A stretch of 64,000 bases of DNA from Acinetobacter pittii (lineage in GTDB: Bacteria > Pseudomonadota > Gammaproteobacteria > Pseudomonadales > Moraxellaceae), in NCBI RefSeq assembly GCF_034067285.1, contig NZ_CP139286.1, forward strand, positions 2,356,001 to 2,420,000, read 5' to 3'. Position 1 is the first letter of the stretch; each line of letters opens with the position of its first letter. This document shows positions 8,767 through 18,447 of the stretch, in pieces. The notes beneath the pieces are model-generated. The model saw nothing but the letters and a program-made list of their open reading frames with translations, was not told the DNA's origin and did no database searches. The translations under genes and the position numbers were made by a program.

Positions 8767-9093
8767 TTAAGATATTTTGGCGTTGCTAAAGCCTTTTAAA
8801 AAAGCACTACAATTAGCCGTTTCCAAATCATTATTTAAATTTTGTGGGGGAACAAAAAGCTTACTTGCAATAGCAGGATAACCTGCCTTTAATTGCCTCC
8901 CCGTGATCCAGCCCAACTCTTTAACCTGCTCTAGATCCATCATTTCATACTTCACGGCTTTGTTGACTATTACACAAGCAGTAATAGTTATCTCATCTTG
9001 TTTGGGAAGCGTTTTTGCATATACAAAAGAACCGACTGAACTACCAATGATTAAGCCAAAAATTAAAGACAAAAAAATATGTTTTTTAATCAA
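8767..9093 (-). CDS. secreted or membrane-anchored hypothetical protein
   Basis: A 108-residue product with an N-terminal hydrophobic segment (LSLIFGLIIGSSVGSFVYA) that could be a cleaved signal peptide ending at VYA or an anchor. The only usable start is TTG at 9093, with GGAAAG five bases upstream. The mature part has two cysteines (ITACVIVN and ETANCSAF) that could form a periplasmic disulphide. No family is recognised. Confidence 0.45.
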   Translation of the reverse strand: MIKKHIFLSLIFGLIIGSSVGSFVYAKTLPKQDEITITACVIVNKAVKYEMMDLEQVKELGWITGRQLKAGYPAIASKLFVPPQNLNNDLETANCSAFLKGFSNAKIS

Positions 9094-9246
9094 AACAACT
9101 TTCCATAATAAATCGAAGCATAAAATTAAGTTGGTTAATATATAACTTCAAAAAATAATTGAAATTTTAGTTTTGTTCACCTTTTTTATAAATCGTTGTA
9201 TTTTTAAGTAATTAACTCTTGTCTCATACAACATGTATCGTTATAA

Positions 9247-9420
9247 ACGCATAAGTTTTTTGTATATTTTATAAGCAACAAAACAATCCATATTGACAGG
9301 CTTCGAACACTATATTTGTGGCGTTTAGCTATAGATCATCCCTTTCAGAAGGTCTTGCCTTTTGTTCACCGAATGTCTTTAGAAAAAGATGGTGAGCATC
9401 GTTTGCTGTTGATTTATTAA
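9247..9420 (+). pseudogene. possible coding remnant
   Basis: An open frame of 57 codons with no ATG near its beginning ends at TAA 9418-9420. Its second half (LYLWRLAIDHPFQKVLPFV, then HRMSLEKDGEHRLLLIY) looks like real protein, unlike the AT-rich text around it, and could be the C-terminal tail of a decayed gene. I cannot name a parent. The rest of 9094-9604 shows nothing beyond the MerR promoter. Confidence 0.2.
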
Positions 9421-9541
9421 ATATTTTAGTGGTTTTAGTCTTTTAATGACTTAAATATAATGCCTCTTTATTAGTTGAATAACCTGAAGTCATTTTTATC
9501 CAAGAAAAAGTAAAAACAATAAAAAATTATGATTAAAGTAG

Positions 9542-9572
9542 TTGACCCTCACGTAACGTAAGCCCCTAGCAT
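9542..9572 (+). promoter_or_regulatory. MerR-type promoter with palindromic operator
   Basis: TTGACC (9542-9547) and TAGCAT (9567-9572) are separated by 19 bases. The spacer holds the near-palindrome CTCACGTAACGTAAG (9548-9562, ACGT-A-ACGT core). A long 19-20 bp spacer with a dyad between -35 and -10 is the hallmark of promoters that MerR proteins untwist. It sits 33 bases before the MerR/TipAS start, suggesting autoregulation. Confidence 0.65.
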
Positions 9573-9604
9573 AAAACACACCTAAGGAAGAAGGAGCTAA
9601 AAAG

Positions 9605-10633
9605 ATGCTGTTAAAAGTTGGTGAATTGGCTAAGCAAACAGGACTTACTGTCCGTGCTCTTCATCACTATGACGATATCGGTTTACTTCAGCCTTCGGTC
9701 CGTTCCGATGCTGGTTATCGACTATATACCCGTAAAGACATTACTCGTTTGCATCAGATTCAAGCATTACGAGGACTGGGAATGTCGTTAGCTGAAATCC
9801 ATACGGTTCTTGAAGACCCCAACCTTGCACTTTTACCTATTATTGATCAGCAGATTCAAGCAATTGATCAAAGGTTGACTGAGCAACAGAAATTGCGAAA
9901 TCAGCTCAGCAAACTTAAATCTCAGATCATAAATGGTGAAGAGCTCGGTTTGGAGGATTGGCTAAAAACTCTGGAGCTTATAGCAATGTATGAGAAATAC
10001 TTTACAAAAGAAGAGCTTGAAAAACTGACTTTCTTACAAACAGGCACTAAAAGCCACCAAGAATGGCAAGAGTTAACTCAAGCAGCAAACGCACTATTTA
10101 GTGCTGGCGAACCATCTAATAGTGAAGCAGCTCAAGACTTGGCTCGAAAGTGGATGAAAACTCTTGAGCACAATACGCGAGCTAACCCTGAATGGTTAGT
10201 TAAACTAAATGCCATAAACTCAGCCGAGCCTGAATTTCAGAAAAAATTAGGCGTAACGCCAGAAGTGGTTGAGTTTTTACTTAAAGCTTTTTCTGAGAGT
10301 AAGCTGAGTATATTTGCCCGTTATTTATCTGTCGAGGAGTTTGCTTTTCTAAAAGAAAATTACATCCGTGAGATGAAAAAATGGCCTCAATTATTGGTCG
10401 ATATTGAAAAATTGATTGATGCGGAGGTCCCACCAGATAGTGAGGGAGCAAAGTGTTTAGCACAACAATGGCTCTCTATGCTACAAGGCTATGCTGGCAA
10501 AAACCCAAGTACTCAAGAAAAAATCCGTAAAGCAATGCAAAATGAACCGAACCTTGCTGATGGAACTTGGCTCAAACCAGTGACTCTACAATTTCTGGAA
10601 AAAGCAGTGGCAGCATTAATGCGTGGTGCTTAG
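9605..10633 (+). CDS. MerR-family regulator with tandem TipAS ligand-binding domains
   Basis: A 342-residue transcription factor. The N-terminal winged-helix MerR domain (KVGELAKQTGLTVRALHHYD, then GYRLYTRKDITRL) covers about residues 1-70. A dimerisation coiled coil follows (IDQQIQAIDQRLTEQQKL). The rest shows two copies of the TipAS antibiotic-recognition fold: one from about 130 (YFTKEELEKL, GEPSNSEAAQDLARKWM) and one from about 235 (YLSVEEFAFL, EVPPDSEGAKCLAQQWL). TipAS domains bind hydrophobic peptide or multidrug ligands and convert binding into promoter activation. The ribosome binding site AAGGAG is strong. Its own promoter has the MerR signature. There is no obvious neighbouring target gene. 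Confidence 0.85.
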   Translation: MLLKVGELAKQTGLTVRALHHYDDIGLLQPSVRSDAGYRLYTRKDITRLHQIQALRGLGMSLAEIHTVLEDPNLALLPIIDQQIQAIDQRLTEQQKLRNQLSKLKSQIINGEELGLEDWLKTLELIAMYEKYFTKEELEKLTFLQTGTKSHQEWQELTQAANALFSAGEPSNSEAAQDLARKWMKTLEHNTRANPEWLVKLNAINSAEPEFQKKLGVTPEVVEFLLKAFSESKLSIFARYLSVEEFAFLKENYIREMKKWPQLLVDIEKLIDAEVPPDSEGAKCLAQQWLSMLQGYAGKNPSTQEKIRKAMQNEPNLADGTWLKPVTLQFLEKAVAALMRGA

Positions 10634-10683
10634 TTTTAGAAGTTAAGCCGCTTTTTATAAGAAGAGCGGTTTAACCAAGGGAG

Positions 10684-10908
10684 CTATCCTTGCCCTTTAA
10701 TAAATTCTGCTATTCCTAAATTTACAGATAGTTGCTCAACAATCTGGTTTAATTTCTTGCCAGAATCATCCATACATCCTTTATAGTGTTCAAATTTAGT
10801 CTTGGTCCCATTTTTATCCGACCATATAAAATTGACAAATTGATGCTCCGTTGCCCTTCTCGACCAATTGTTATCACTTGCGATTTCACCAGTTTTAGGT
10901 CTATACAC
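10684..10908 (-). CDS. hypothetical protein, GTG start
   Basis: A 74-residue product starting at GTG 10908 with GGGGAG nine bases upstream; no ATG is available before the in-frame stop. The beginning YRPKTGEIASDNNWSRR resembles YNPKTGEKL in the protein at 8202. It is a soluble small protein with no known family. It converges with the MerR gene, from which it is 50 bases away. Confidence 0.4.
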   Translation of the reverse strand: MYRPKTGEIASDNNWSRRATEHQFVNFIWSDKNGTKTKFEHYKGCMDDSGKKLNQIVEQLSVNLGIAEFIKGQG

Positions 10909-11020
10909 GTGGAGTTGCTCCCCAATAAAGAAGCACTGTAAGAGTTATATAGTTTTCTTAAAAAATAAAAAATTCGATCTGTGCTTATCGTTAATGAAAC
11001 TTTTTTAAACTATAGATATT

Positions 11021-11051
11021 AAAAAACCCGCTTCTCAATAAGAGAAACGGG
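11021..11051 (-). terminator. intrinsic terminator
   Basis: CCCGCTTCTC pairs with GAGAAACGGG (one mismatch) around AATAA. On the minus strand it is followed by TTTTTT. It lies downstream of the leftward gene ending at 11194. Confidence 0.7.
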
Positions 11052-11193
11052 CCACAAAAATAAAAACTTTCAGCGCAGTAATATATGAAATATATATTAA
11101 AAGTTTAAATATATAAATTCAATACATGTTTCATACTTTTTTAGAAAATTTAATTCCTTCTCATAGAAAGCTACACAAAACTCAGAGAAGCTT

Positions 11194-11508
11194 TTAAACC
11201 TCATCTTTATAAAAATATTGCCGAAGAATACTTTCTATAAATTCCAGTACAGCTTTAAGATCAGATCCATTTGGTACTTCACTCCAAGTAACCAAGTTCT
11301 CGACAGTACTATTCAACGCCACTGATTTAAAAGAAATACCTTTTAGATCGCTAACCACGGTTATAGTTGGTCCGTTATCACCAAATTCACTCCATCCTTC
11401 AATAAGTGGTAGTAAAATTTTTTCTATATCAAATGATTTTTCTTTGTTCAAAATAAAGTGATGAGCGACCAAAATTTTTGCAATATCTATAATTGCTTTA
11501 TCTGCCAT
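11194..11508 (-). CDS. hypothetical protein, 104 residues
   Basis: Not recognised. The product is acidic, soluble and 104 residues long, with predicted helices at both ends (KAIIDIAKILVAHH, LEFIESILRQYFYK) and a central strand-rich part (GPTITVVSDLKGISFKSVAL). The ATG has AAGG upstream. It is followed by a good terminator. It may pair with the leftward gene at 11634, but a hairpin at 11552-11579 separates them. Confidence 0.5.
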   Translation of the reverse strand: MADKAIIDIAKILVAHHFILNKEKSFDIEKILLPLIEGWSEFGDNGPTITVVSDLKGISFKSVALNSTVENLVTWSEVPNGSDLKAVLEFIESILRQYFYKDEV

Positions 11509-11551
11509 TTATTAACCTTTCATTATCTATATTTAATTTTAATACTCATTA

Positions 11552-11579
11552 TTGAAAAAAAACCGCCCCAAGTGGCGGT
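11552..11579 (-). terminator. intrinsic terminator
   Basis: ACCGCC and GGCGGT flank a 6-base loop, with an eight-base A-run on the left that becomes the U-tract on the minus strand. It lies 55 bases past the stop of the gene at 11634. Confidence 0.7.
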
Positions 11580-11633
11580 AGCTGAAACAAATCAGCAGAA
11601 TATAGAAGCATCATGGACTGACACTTCTATAAT

Positions 11634-12092
11634 TTATGAAGGTACTTTATTTGTTTTAATAAAGTCCTCGGATTTGAAATAACTAATAATCATGTCTGCA
11701 TGTTCTTCTTTTTGAACAACCTTCGCTAGAGGGATTGAATCATTAGAGAACTTGAAACCTGGCGGCACAAACTGTGAAATAGGAGGTAATTTAGTTTTGC
11801 CTCCTTCTGTGATTCGTTCTATAAAACCAGCCAACCAAAGAAGATACTCACCTTCATTTTCAAATCTTGGCATAACGCTTAGATCAAGTTGAACTTTACA
11901 CTCACTTAAAGGCCGGGTTAAAAGCTCATCAAAATCAATATAGTTATATTTGAGCTTAAACTCTGTTCCTTTAATGGCTTTTCTAATTTGGCTGATAAGA
12001 CAATTAAGGTTCTCGGCAATGTCATTAGTGTATAAGCCATCATTTTTAATCTTCTTATATACTTTCTCTGCTACAGCTAAATACTTTGGCAT
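11634..12092 (-). CDS. hypothetical protein, 152 residues
   Basis: Not recognised. The N-terminal part looks helical and could be a small helix-turn-helix (KVYKKIKNDGLYTNDIAENLNCLISQIRKAI). Then comes a hydrophobic helical segment (EGEYLLWLAGFIERI) and a proline-rich patch (KLPPISQFVPPGFKF). GGAG and AGG precede the ATG. Its role is unknown, and the gene may belong to a small accessory island between the MerR gene and mutS. Confidence 0.45.
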   Translation of the reverse strand: MPKYLAVAEKVYKKIKNDGLYTNDIAENLNCLISQIRKAIKGTEFKLKYNYIDFDELLTRPLSECKVQLDLSVMPRFENEGEYLLWLAGFIERITEGGKTKLPPISQFVPPGFKFSNDSIPLAKVVQKEEHADMIISYFKSEDFIKTNKVPS

Positions 12093-12816
12093 TACCTATC
12101 TCCGTACTATTGTTATAAGGTGCTAAATTATGAATAGTCGTTGTTCTATAAGTATGATTATGGCCCAAGAAATGTATCAAAAAGTAAGTATATAAGAGCA
12201 GAATGTAAGTAATTAAAGCTTTAAGTAAGTCTTCAAAAAAAACACATAAAAAAATTATGGTTTTGATAACTAATCCGCAAAATTTATGGATGAATAGAGG
12301 TAAAATGAAATATTTTTTAACAAGTTAATTTTACTTTTTGGTAAAAATAAAAATTATTTAATTAAATGTTTTCTCAAAATTTCCTATAACCCAATAGACC
12401 ATAAAAAGCCCACCTTCCGATGAGCTTCTTTTTAACTACAAATGTGGTATGTAATATGCATAAAGTAATTTTGGTACTGTAGATAATCGAATTATAAATC
12501 AAAATACCTGGTCATTACTTTTAAGGAATTATCTATTACATGGGCTGGAAGGCTACCTTCTTTTTGTTGCTTATTTCCTCATTCAATTTAGGAATCCTTT
12601 TTGTCAATCAGTCTCAATTTGTTAAGATGGCAACCGTGAGAGTTTAAGTTAAGCTCTCACACACTGTTGACTCAATTTTGACATAAAAAGATACACGAAA
12701 AGGTGTACTTTTTTCTTACATTAGGTCAGTTTTGCACAGAAGTTGTTAGAATTGGTTGGACAGCCAAACTTTCAAAATTAACTTATTTATTATTTAAATT
12801 TAAGGATTTAACATAC
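12093..12816. other. intergenic region upstream of mutS
   Basis: Over 700 bases with no convincing gene. It contains a weak terminator-like stem near 12403-12432 (AAGC/GCTT flanked by A- and T-runs) and a stem GTGAGAG/CTCTCAC at 12636-12660. A TTGACA at 12678-12683 could be the -35 box of a mutS promoter, but no good -10 box is placed 16-18 bases downstream. An in-frame extension of mutS back to 12703 exists but has no protein-like character. Confidence 0.4.
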
Positions 12817-15456
12817 ATGAATAGCGCTGAAATCATGGCTGACTTATCTTCTCATACACCTATGATGCAGCAATATCTCAAAGTTAAAACGGACTATCAA
12901 CATGCGTTGCTGTTCTACCGTATGGGTGACTTTTATGAACTCTTCTTTGAAGACGCTCATTTAGCAGCCAAACTTTTAGGTATCACTTTAACCCATCGCG
13001 GTAAAGCCAGTGGTCGACCTATTCCAATGGCAGGTGTTCCCTATCACTCGGCAGAAGGTTATCTTGCTCGTCTTGTCAAAGCTGGGCGCACTGTCGCTAT
13101 TTGCGAACAAGTTGGAGAAGTGACAGGTAAAGGCCCTGTTGAACGTAAAGTTGTCCGTATTCTAACCCCTGGTACATTAACTGATGATGCATTACTCAGC
13201 AGTTATCAATCATCTAATCTCGTTTCCTTGTGCATTCATCAAAACCAGATTGGTTTTGCTTTACTCGACTTGAGCGCGGGTATTTTTAAAGTTCAACAAC
13301 AAGATTACAAGCCAGAACAATTGCCTATCGAGCTTGCGCGTTTAATGCCAAGTGAAATCTTGATTGATGAAGACTTGGTCGATACCAATATTATCGAACA
13401 GATTAAAAAACACTTAGATTGCCCGGTTACTAAACGCCCAAATGTAGATTTCAATCTAAATAATGCGCAAAAGACTTTATGTGATCAGTTTACGGTATCA
13501 ACACTTTCAGGTTTTGGTTTAGACCCATTACCTTTAGCTAAAGCTGCTGCCGCTGCACTCATTCACTATGCAAAAGAAACGCAAAAAACTGCATTACCGC
13601 ATATTCGTTCAATTCAACTTGAACAAAGTACCGACTTTATTGCGCTCGACCCAATCACGCGCCGTAACCTAGAAATTATCGAGCCATTATTTGAACACGG
13701 CACCTCATTATTTCAACTGGTAAATGACTGCCAAACTGCAATGGGTGGCCGTTTACTCAGCCGCACACTGATGCAACCTGTACGTGATACTGCATTACTA
13801 GATGCGCGTTTAGATGCGATTGAGCAACTCATTCAGGGATATCACGAAAACCCGGTTCGTTTAGTGCTTAAAGAAATTGGTGATATTGAACGTGTACTTA
13901 GCCGTGTTGCATTAGGTAGTGCGCGACCACGTGATTTAGTGCAACTTCGTCACGCATGTGCACAAATTCCAGCTTTAAGAACGGCGTTAACTCCAGTCAT
14001 TCAAGCAAAAAAATCTAAGTTATTAGTTCAACTTGATCAAGAACTTGGAGATTTTAAAACGCTTCATCAGCACTTAATGGCAGCGATTGTTGAAAATCCT
14101 CCTGTATTACTTCGTGATGGTAATGTAATTGCAGAAGGATATGATGCTGAGCTCGACGAATTACGTCAAATTCGCGATCATGCAGGTCAATTCTTAATTG
14201 ACTTAGAAATTAAAGAGCGTGAACGTACTGGCATTAATACCCTTAAAATCGGCTATAACCGTGTAAGTGGCTATTACATCGAACTCACTCGTGCTCAAGC
14301 AGAACAAGCCCCTGCTGACTATATTCGTCGCCAGACTTTAAAAAATGCTGAGCGCTACATTACGCCCGAGCTAAAAAGTTTTGAAGATAAAGTCCTGTCG
14401 AGTGAGTCGCGAGCATTAGCACGTGAAAAAGCATTATTCGAAGCTTTACTTGAAAATCTTCGTAAAAATATTGCTCAGCTACAAATGATGAGTTCAGCAA
14501 TTGCTCAAATTGATGTAATTGCAAACTTTGCTCATCAAGCACGTTTAAACAATTGGGCGCGCCCTGAATTTACCCCGGAAACAGGCATTAAAATTCAGGC
14601 AGGTCGTCATCCTGTTGTTGAAGCATTAAATAAAGCACCATTTACCCCAAATGATACTTTCCTTGATGCCCAGCACCGTATGGCGATTATTACCGGTCCA
14701 AACATGGGCGGTAAATCAACCTTCATGCGTCAAACAGCATTAATCAGTTTACTTGCTTATTGCGGTAGCTATGTTCCGGCTAAGGCAGTCAAACTTGGTC
14801 CAATTGACCGAATCTTTACCCGTATTGGTTCAGCCGACGACTTATCTACAGGCAAATCTACCTTTATGGTTGAGATGACCGAAACTTCGCAAATTCTGCA
14901 CCATGCGACCAATCAATCGCTGGTTTTAATGGATGAGGTGGGCCGCGGAACCAGTACCTATGACGGTTTATCTTTAGCATGGGCATGCGTAGTTGATTTA
15001 ACTAAACGTGTAAAATGTTTATGTTTATTTGCCACTCATTATTTCGAGTTAACCGAACTGGGTAGTGAAGCAGGAATTGATAATTATCATGTGACCGCGC
15101 AAGAGCTTAACGGCAACTTGATTTTATTGCATAAGGTTCAGCAAGGCCCTGCGAGTCAAAGTCATGGTTTACAAGTTGCAAAATTAGCGGGCATTCCTGC
15201 CAATGTCATTAAAGAAGCGCAGAAGCGTTTGCGTATCTTAGAGAAACAGCAGCAGCAACATCTACAAACCAGTTTCCAAAATGATTTGTTTGCTCCACCA
15301 GATGCAAACTCTGGTCCACAAATCATAGAGAAAGTTGTCGAGATCGAAGTTTCATCCCCTGCTCTAGATTTACTTAAGCAAATTGAAGTCGATAATTTAT
15401 CGCCTCGTCAGGCACTTGAACAACTCTATGAGCTGAAAGCTGCCCTCAAATCTTGA
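12817..15456 (+). CDS. mutS: DNA mismatch repair protein MutS
   Basis: MutS recognises base mismatches and small loops and, with MutL, starts methyl-independent strand repair. The product is 879 residues, the normal length. The mismatch-binding Phe-x-Glu lies in [11 protein letters not shown] near residue 37. The core and clamp domains follow. The ATPase has Walker [15 protein letters not shown] near 622, [16 protein letters not shown] (Walker B and signature) near 700 and [11 protein letters not shown]. The C-terminal segment ends [13 protein letters not shown], as in other Acinetobacter MutS. I chose ATG 12817 ([11 protein letters not shown]), which has AAGGA upstream; the longer frame from 12703 adds 38 residues foreign to the family. 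It is monocistronic. Confidence 0.97.
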   Translation: MNSAEIMADLSSHTPMMQQYLKVKTDYQHALLFYRMGDFYELFFEDAHLAAKLLGITLTHRGKASGRPIPMAGVPYHSAEGYLARLVKAGRTVAICEQVGEVTGKGPVERKVVRILTPGTLTDDALLSSYQSSNLVSLCIHQNQIGFALLDLSAGIFKVQQQDYKPEQLPIELARLMPSEILIDEDLVDTNIIEQIKKHLDCPVTKRPNVDFNLNNAQKTLCDQFTVSTLSGFGLDPLPLAKAAAAALIHYAKETQKTALPHIRSIQLEQSTDFIALDPITRRNLEIIEPLFEHGTSLFQLVNDCQTAMGGRLLSRTLMQPVRDTALLDARLDAIEQLIQGYHENPVRLVLKEIGDIERVLSRVALGSARPRDLVQLRHACAQIPALRTALTPVIQAKKSKLLVQLDQELGDFKTLHQHLMAAIVENPPVLLRDGNVIAEGYDAELDELRQIRDHAGQFLIDLEIKERERTGINTLKIGYNRVSGYYIELTRAQAEQAPADYIRRQTLKNAERYITPELKSFEDKVLSSESRALAREKALFEALLENLRKNIAQLQMMSSAIAQIDVIANFAHQARLNNWARPEFTPETGIKIQAGRHPVVEALNKAPFTPNDTFLDAQHRMAIITGPNMGGKSTFMRQTALISLLAYCGSYVPAKAVKLGPIDRIFTRIGSADDLSTGKSTFMVEMTETSQILHHATNQSLVLMDEVGRGTSTYDGLSLAWACVVDLTKRVKCLCLFATHYFELTELGSEAGIDNYHVTAQELNGNLILLHKVQQGPASQSHGLQVAKLAGIPANVIKEAQKRLRILEKQQQQHLQTSFQNDLFAPPDANSGPQIIEKVVEIEVSSPALDLLKQIEVDNLSPRQALEQLYELKAALKS

Positions 15457-15468
15457 TAAAGCACTTCC

Positions 15469-15496
15469 GAATAAGCAGGCTTAGGTCTGCTTATTC
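15469..15496. terminator. hairpin after mutS
   Basis: GAATAAGCAG and CTGCTTATTC form a perfect 10-bp stem with an 8-base loop just after the mutS stop. The T-tract is poor, so it may only attenuate transcription entering the GNAT gene 22 bases further on. Confidence 0.5.
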
Positions 15497-15517
15497 ATAT
15501 CGGAGAATAATATTTAT

Positions 15518-16048
15518 ATGATCTTAAGATCTCTACAACATTCAGAAATTGATCTTATTTGGCAGCAGATTAGCCGCCGTGAATTAATCACTCAAATGTA
15601 TATTCAAAATCAACAGCAGCTAGGTTTAGTTGATTGTTTTTTTGATGTTCAATATTGGGATTCATATCATTTAGAAAATGACCCACCTAAGCTCAAACAA
15701 CTCTTTGCACAAGGTTCAATATTTGTAGGTGCATTTGATGCCCATGAAAAACTCGTTGGTGTGAGTGTGGTGTCAAACCAAGTTATAGCAAACTATCCTC
15801 ATGCTAAATTACTCCACTATTTCTATGTCGATGCAGACCAGCAAGGTCAAGGCATTGGTGCTAAGCTTATGCAAGCCGCAAAAGAGTCAGCCAAGCAACT
15901 CGGTGCGCACCAACTGTATATTTCAGCAACTCCAAGTCGGCGCACTGTAGACTTCTATATGAAGCATGGTGCGCAACCATTAAGTGCTCCAGATCAACAA
16001 CTTTGGCAGCTCGAACCCGAAGATATCCATTTACTATGTAACGTTTAG
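15518..16048 (+). CDS. GNAT-family N-acetyltransferase
   Basis: The product has 176 residues with the GNAT acetyl-CoA motif A, LLHYFYVDADQQGQGIGAKL (Q-x-x-G-x-G), near residue 105, and motif B (LYISATPSRRTVDFYMKHGA) near 150. The N-terminal ILRSLQHSEIDLIWQQI is the usual first strand and helix. GGAG precedes the ATG. The acceptor substrate is unknown. It may be read partly from the mutS transcript through the intervening hairpin. Confidence 0.85.
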   Translation: MILRSLQHSEIDLIWQQISRRELITQMYIQNQQQLGLVDCFFDVQYWDSYHLENDPPKLKQLFAQGSIFVGAFDAHEKLVGVSVVSNQVIANYPHAKLLHYFYVDADQQGQGIGAKLMQAAKESAKQLGAHQLYISATPSRRTVDFYMKHGAQPLSAPDQQLWQLEPEDIHLLCNV

Positions 16049-16392
16049 CGCTAAAAATTTAAGGGCTATTTAACAAAAAAAGCAGAAAATCAAAATTTAT
16101 GAAAGAAAAATGAAAAGTTAAGGTATTTATTAATATAGATGCCTTGACTTAAATGACATCTAAATAATTAAATAAAATATTTTTTAAGTTATTGTTTTAT
16201 AAAATATATTATTATTTTAATTTTATAGTTTCGCAACTCATAAGGCTCGAAGATCTGTTTGATTATCAACGTATTAACTTATCTTCATATGCATGAATAA
16301 AGAATATCAATAAAAGCAATTGTTTGTTTACCCCTTTTTTGCCTAAAATAAGCTATTCGAAATGAAACCATATTTTTTAGGTAGCTGTCGCC
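16049..16392. other. AT-rich intergenic region with fdxA promoter
   Basis: About 340 bases without a gene. A plausible sigma-70 promoter for fdxA is TTGTTT (16320-16325), 18 bases, TAAAAT (16344-16349), some 44 bases before the fdxA start. Nothing else stands out. Confidence 0.4.
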
Positions 16393-16716
16393 ATGACCTT
16401 TGTTGTCACTGAAAATTGTATTAAATGTAAATACCAAGATTGCGTAGAAGTTTGTCCTGTTGACTGTTTCTACGAAGGTCCGAATTTCCTAGTGATTAAT
16501 CCGGATGAATGTATTGACTGTGCATTATGTGAACCAGAGTGCCCAGCAAATGCAATTTTCTCTGAAGATGAGTTACCAGAAGGTCAAGAAGTGTTTATTG
16601 AATTAAATGCTGATCTTTCTCAAAAATGGCCTAACATTACTCAAATTGGTGACCAACCAGCTGACCGTGAAGAATGGAACGGCAAACCTGATAAATTACA
16701 ATATCTTGAAAAGTAA
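16393..16716 (+). CDS. fdxA: 7Fe ferredoxin FdxA
   Basis: A seven-iron ferredoxin of 107 residues. The N-terminal half carries [19 protein letters not shown] (one 3Fe-4S cluster and part of a 4Fe-4S cluster) and the second motif is [12 protein letters not shown]. The acidic C-terminal extension ([19 protein letters not shown]) is typical of the FdxA group of Gammaproteobacteria. It is a low-potential electron carrier in the cytoplasm. It is monocistronic, with its own promoter and a strong terminator at 16721-16750. Confidence 0.95.
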   Translation: MTFVVTENCIKCKYQDCVEVCPVDCFYEGPNFLVINPDECIDCALCEPECPANAIFSEDELPEGQEVFIELNADLSQKWPNITQIGDQPADREEWNGKPDKLQYLEK

Positions 16717-16720
16717 TTTC

Positions 16721-16750
16721 AAAAAAGATCAGCAACCGCTGATCTTTTTT
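16721..16750 (+). terminator. terminator of fdxA
   Basis: AAAAAAGATCAGC and GCTGATCTTTTTT form a perfect stem around AACC, ending in a T-run, five bases after the fdxA stop. Confidence 0.9.
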
Positions 16751-16846
16751 ATACCCTATTCAAACATTTCATTGCAAATTCCTCGTAATTTGTGCACTGT
16801 TTTGCATTAAAATAGCCGCAATATTTATAAGTGCTTAATTTTTCTT

Positions 16847-17569
16847 ATGCGGAAGTTTTTGCAGAGTTTGGTACCCTTATGCATAATCCCAGCGGTTATG
16901 GTAGGTTGTGTCAGCTCTCCCCAACACACAACAACAGGCAAAACCTCTCCAAGTGGTAAACGAATTTTTATTCCACAAGAGCGCGTTATTATCGAGCGCC
17001 CAATTCGTCCTAAAGTTGAGCCTGCATCTTATCGAAACTGGTTAAGTTCTGGTGAAAATTACCAGCGTGTTCGTGAGTACGAAAATTTCTTAACCCGAAA
17101 CAATGTCGCAGGTATTGTGCCAAGCTTTGAGCTATTACGCTCAGCACGTGATTGGCAAAAATGTGGACGTTCAGAATATGCTGTGCCTAACCGCGAACTA
17201 TGGGGAAATTCTTTATCAACCCTACGCGTATTTAAATATTTAGTGGCAGCAAAAGTTCTCACTGACTTTGAAGTAACTTCGGTTTATCGAGATTTACCTT
17301 TAAATGAATGTGCGGGTGGCGCAAGCTCATCTAAACATTTATTTAACTCGGCAATCGATTTCCGTATTGGTCCTGAGTTTCCACAAGCTCAAGATTATGC
17401 ATTTATCGAAAATACCAAGTTTAAACTTTGTCAGTTCTGGGCTCAGCATGGTCAAAGCTTAAATATGGGTATTGGCTTATATAGCTCAGGACAGATTCAT
17501 ATCGATACACAAGGCTATCGTACTTGGGGTCCCGACCTCACCCGAAACAGTTCAATGTGTAATTTCTAA
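16847..17569 (+). CDS. lipoprotein with peptidase M15-like domain
   Basis: A 240-residue product with a lipoprotein signal peptide (LCIIPAVMVGCVSS, lipobox VMVGC). The C-terminal domain shows the zinc-peptidase M15 pattern: SSKHLFNSAIDF supplies His and Asp ligands and QIHIDTQGYRTWG supplies the second His. M15 enzymes are D-alanyl-D-alanine carboxypeptidases or L,D-endopeptidases acting on peptidoglycan, so a cell-wall role in the periplasm is likely. Four or more cysteines lie in the domain. It is monocistronic with a strong terminator. The activity is inferred from motifs only. Confidence 0.75.
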   Translation: MRKFLQSLVPLCIIPAVMVGCVSSPQHTTTGKTSPSGKRIFIPQERVIIERPIRPKVEPASYRNWLSSGENYQRVREYENFLTRNNVAGIVPSFELLRSARDWQKCGRSEYAVPNRELWGNSLSTLRVFKYLVAAKVLTDFEVTSVYRDLPLNECAGGASSSKHLFNSAIDFRIGPEFPQAQDYAFIENTKFKLCQFWAQHGQSLNMGIGLYSSGQIHIDTQGYRTWGPDLTRNSSMCNF

Positions 17570-17570
17570 T

Positions 17571-17604
17571 AAAAAAACTCCTTTCAACCGAAAGGAGTTT
17601 TTTT
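17571..17604. terminator. strong terminator
   Basis: A-run plus ACTCCTTTC pairs with GAAAGGAGT plus T-run around AACC, a 15-bp perfect stem directly after the lipoprotein stop. Confidence 0.9.
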
Positions 17605-17707
17605 ATTGTTCATTTCCCAATCAACCAAAATTTCTTGAAACGAAGATTTTTGCACTCTATGCATAAACGTTTAAAATAGCCCGATCAACATATAGGTAAA
17701 TTTGATT

Positions 17708-18376
17708 ATGCAGCAGATGTGGACAGACATTGACCAATATATCGATTCACATTTAATTCCCGAAGACCCGCGACTCGAATATGCATTAAAGAATACCGAC
17801 GAACACGGCTTTTCAAATCATCTTGCAGTGGCTCCTAACCAAGGAATGTTCTTGCAGATGCTTATTCAAATGAATAAATGCAAACGAGTCTTAGAAATCG
17901 GAACCTTTGCTGCATACAGTACCATCTGGTTAGGCCGTGCATTACCTGAAGATGGTTATTTACTCACAATAGAAGGCCGTGCTACTCATGCAGAAATGGC
18001 TCAAAAAAATATCGATCACGCCAATCTTCCGGTAAAAGTCGACCTTCGAGCTGGCCGTGCCGCCGATATCCTCTCTGCAATTGAGCCTGAATCTATCGAA
18101 CCTTTTGATTTTATTTTCATTGATGCAGATAAACAGGGTTATCCTGAATATTTAGAATTGAGTTTGAAATTTTCGAGATCTGGCACCATTATCGTGCTCG
18201 ACAATGTAATTCGTGCAGGTGATATTTTAAATCCTGAGAATAAAAAACCGAGTATTGAAGGCATCCGTGAAATGTTTAAAGCCTTAGAAAATCATCCACA
18301 AATTCTGTCTTGTACAGCTCTGCAAACGGTTGGCTCAAAAGGTCATGATGGCTTCGCTATTGCAATTGTGAAATAA
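17708..18376 (+). CDS. class I SAM-dependent O-methyltransferase
   Basis: The product has 222 residues and belongs to the catechol/caffeoyl-CoA O-methyltransferase family (Methyltransf_3). The SAM-binding motif is VLEIGTFAAYSTIWLGRALP near residue 62, followed by the acidic strand LLTIEGR. The metal-binding and catalytic segment is FDFIFIDADKQGYPEYL near 138 and IIVLDNVIRAG near 162. I start at ATG 17708 (MQQMWTDID) rather than the TTG two codons earlier; AGG lies upstream. The acceptor substrate is unknown. It is monocistronic and converges with the universal stress gene. Confidence 0.9.
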   Translation: MQQMWTDIDQYIDSHLIPEDPRLEYALKNTDEHGFSNHLAVAPNQGMFLQMLIQMNKCKRVLEIGTFAAYSTIWLGRALPEDGYLLTIEGRATHAEMAQKNIDHANLPVKVDLRAGRAADILSAIEPESIEPFDFIFIDADKQGYPEYLELSLKFSRSGTIIVLDNVIRAGDILNPENKKPSIEGIREMFKALENHPQILSCTALQTVGSKGHDGFAIAIVK

Positions 18377-18447
18377 TGGTTAAAAAATCATCTTTTCTAT
18401 TTTATTATTTATAATCAATTAATTACTTTTATTACTGTTGCTTTTCC

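Noticed and set aside
12703..12816. N-terminal extension of MutS
   Set aside because: It is foreign to the family, has no good start signal, and ATG 12817 has AAGGA upstream and the expected [10 protein letters not shown] beginning.
16049..16392. RNA gene in the AT-rich gap before fdxA
   Set aside because: No stable stem-loop structure or conserved RNA core is visible; the only signal is a promoter.
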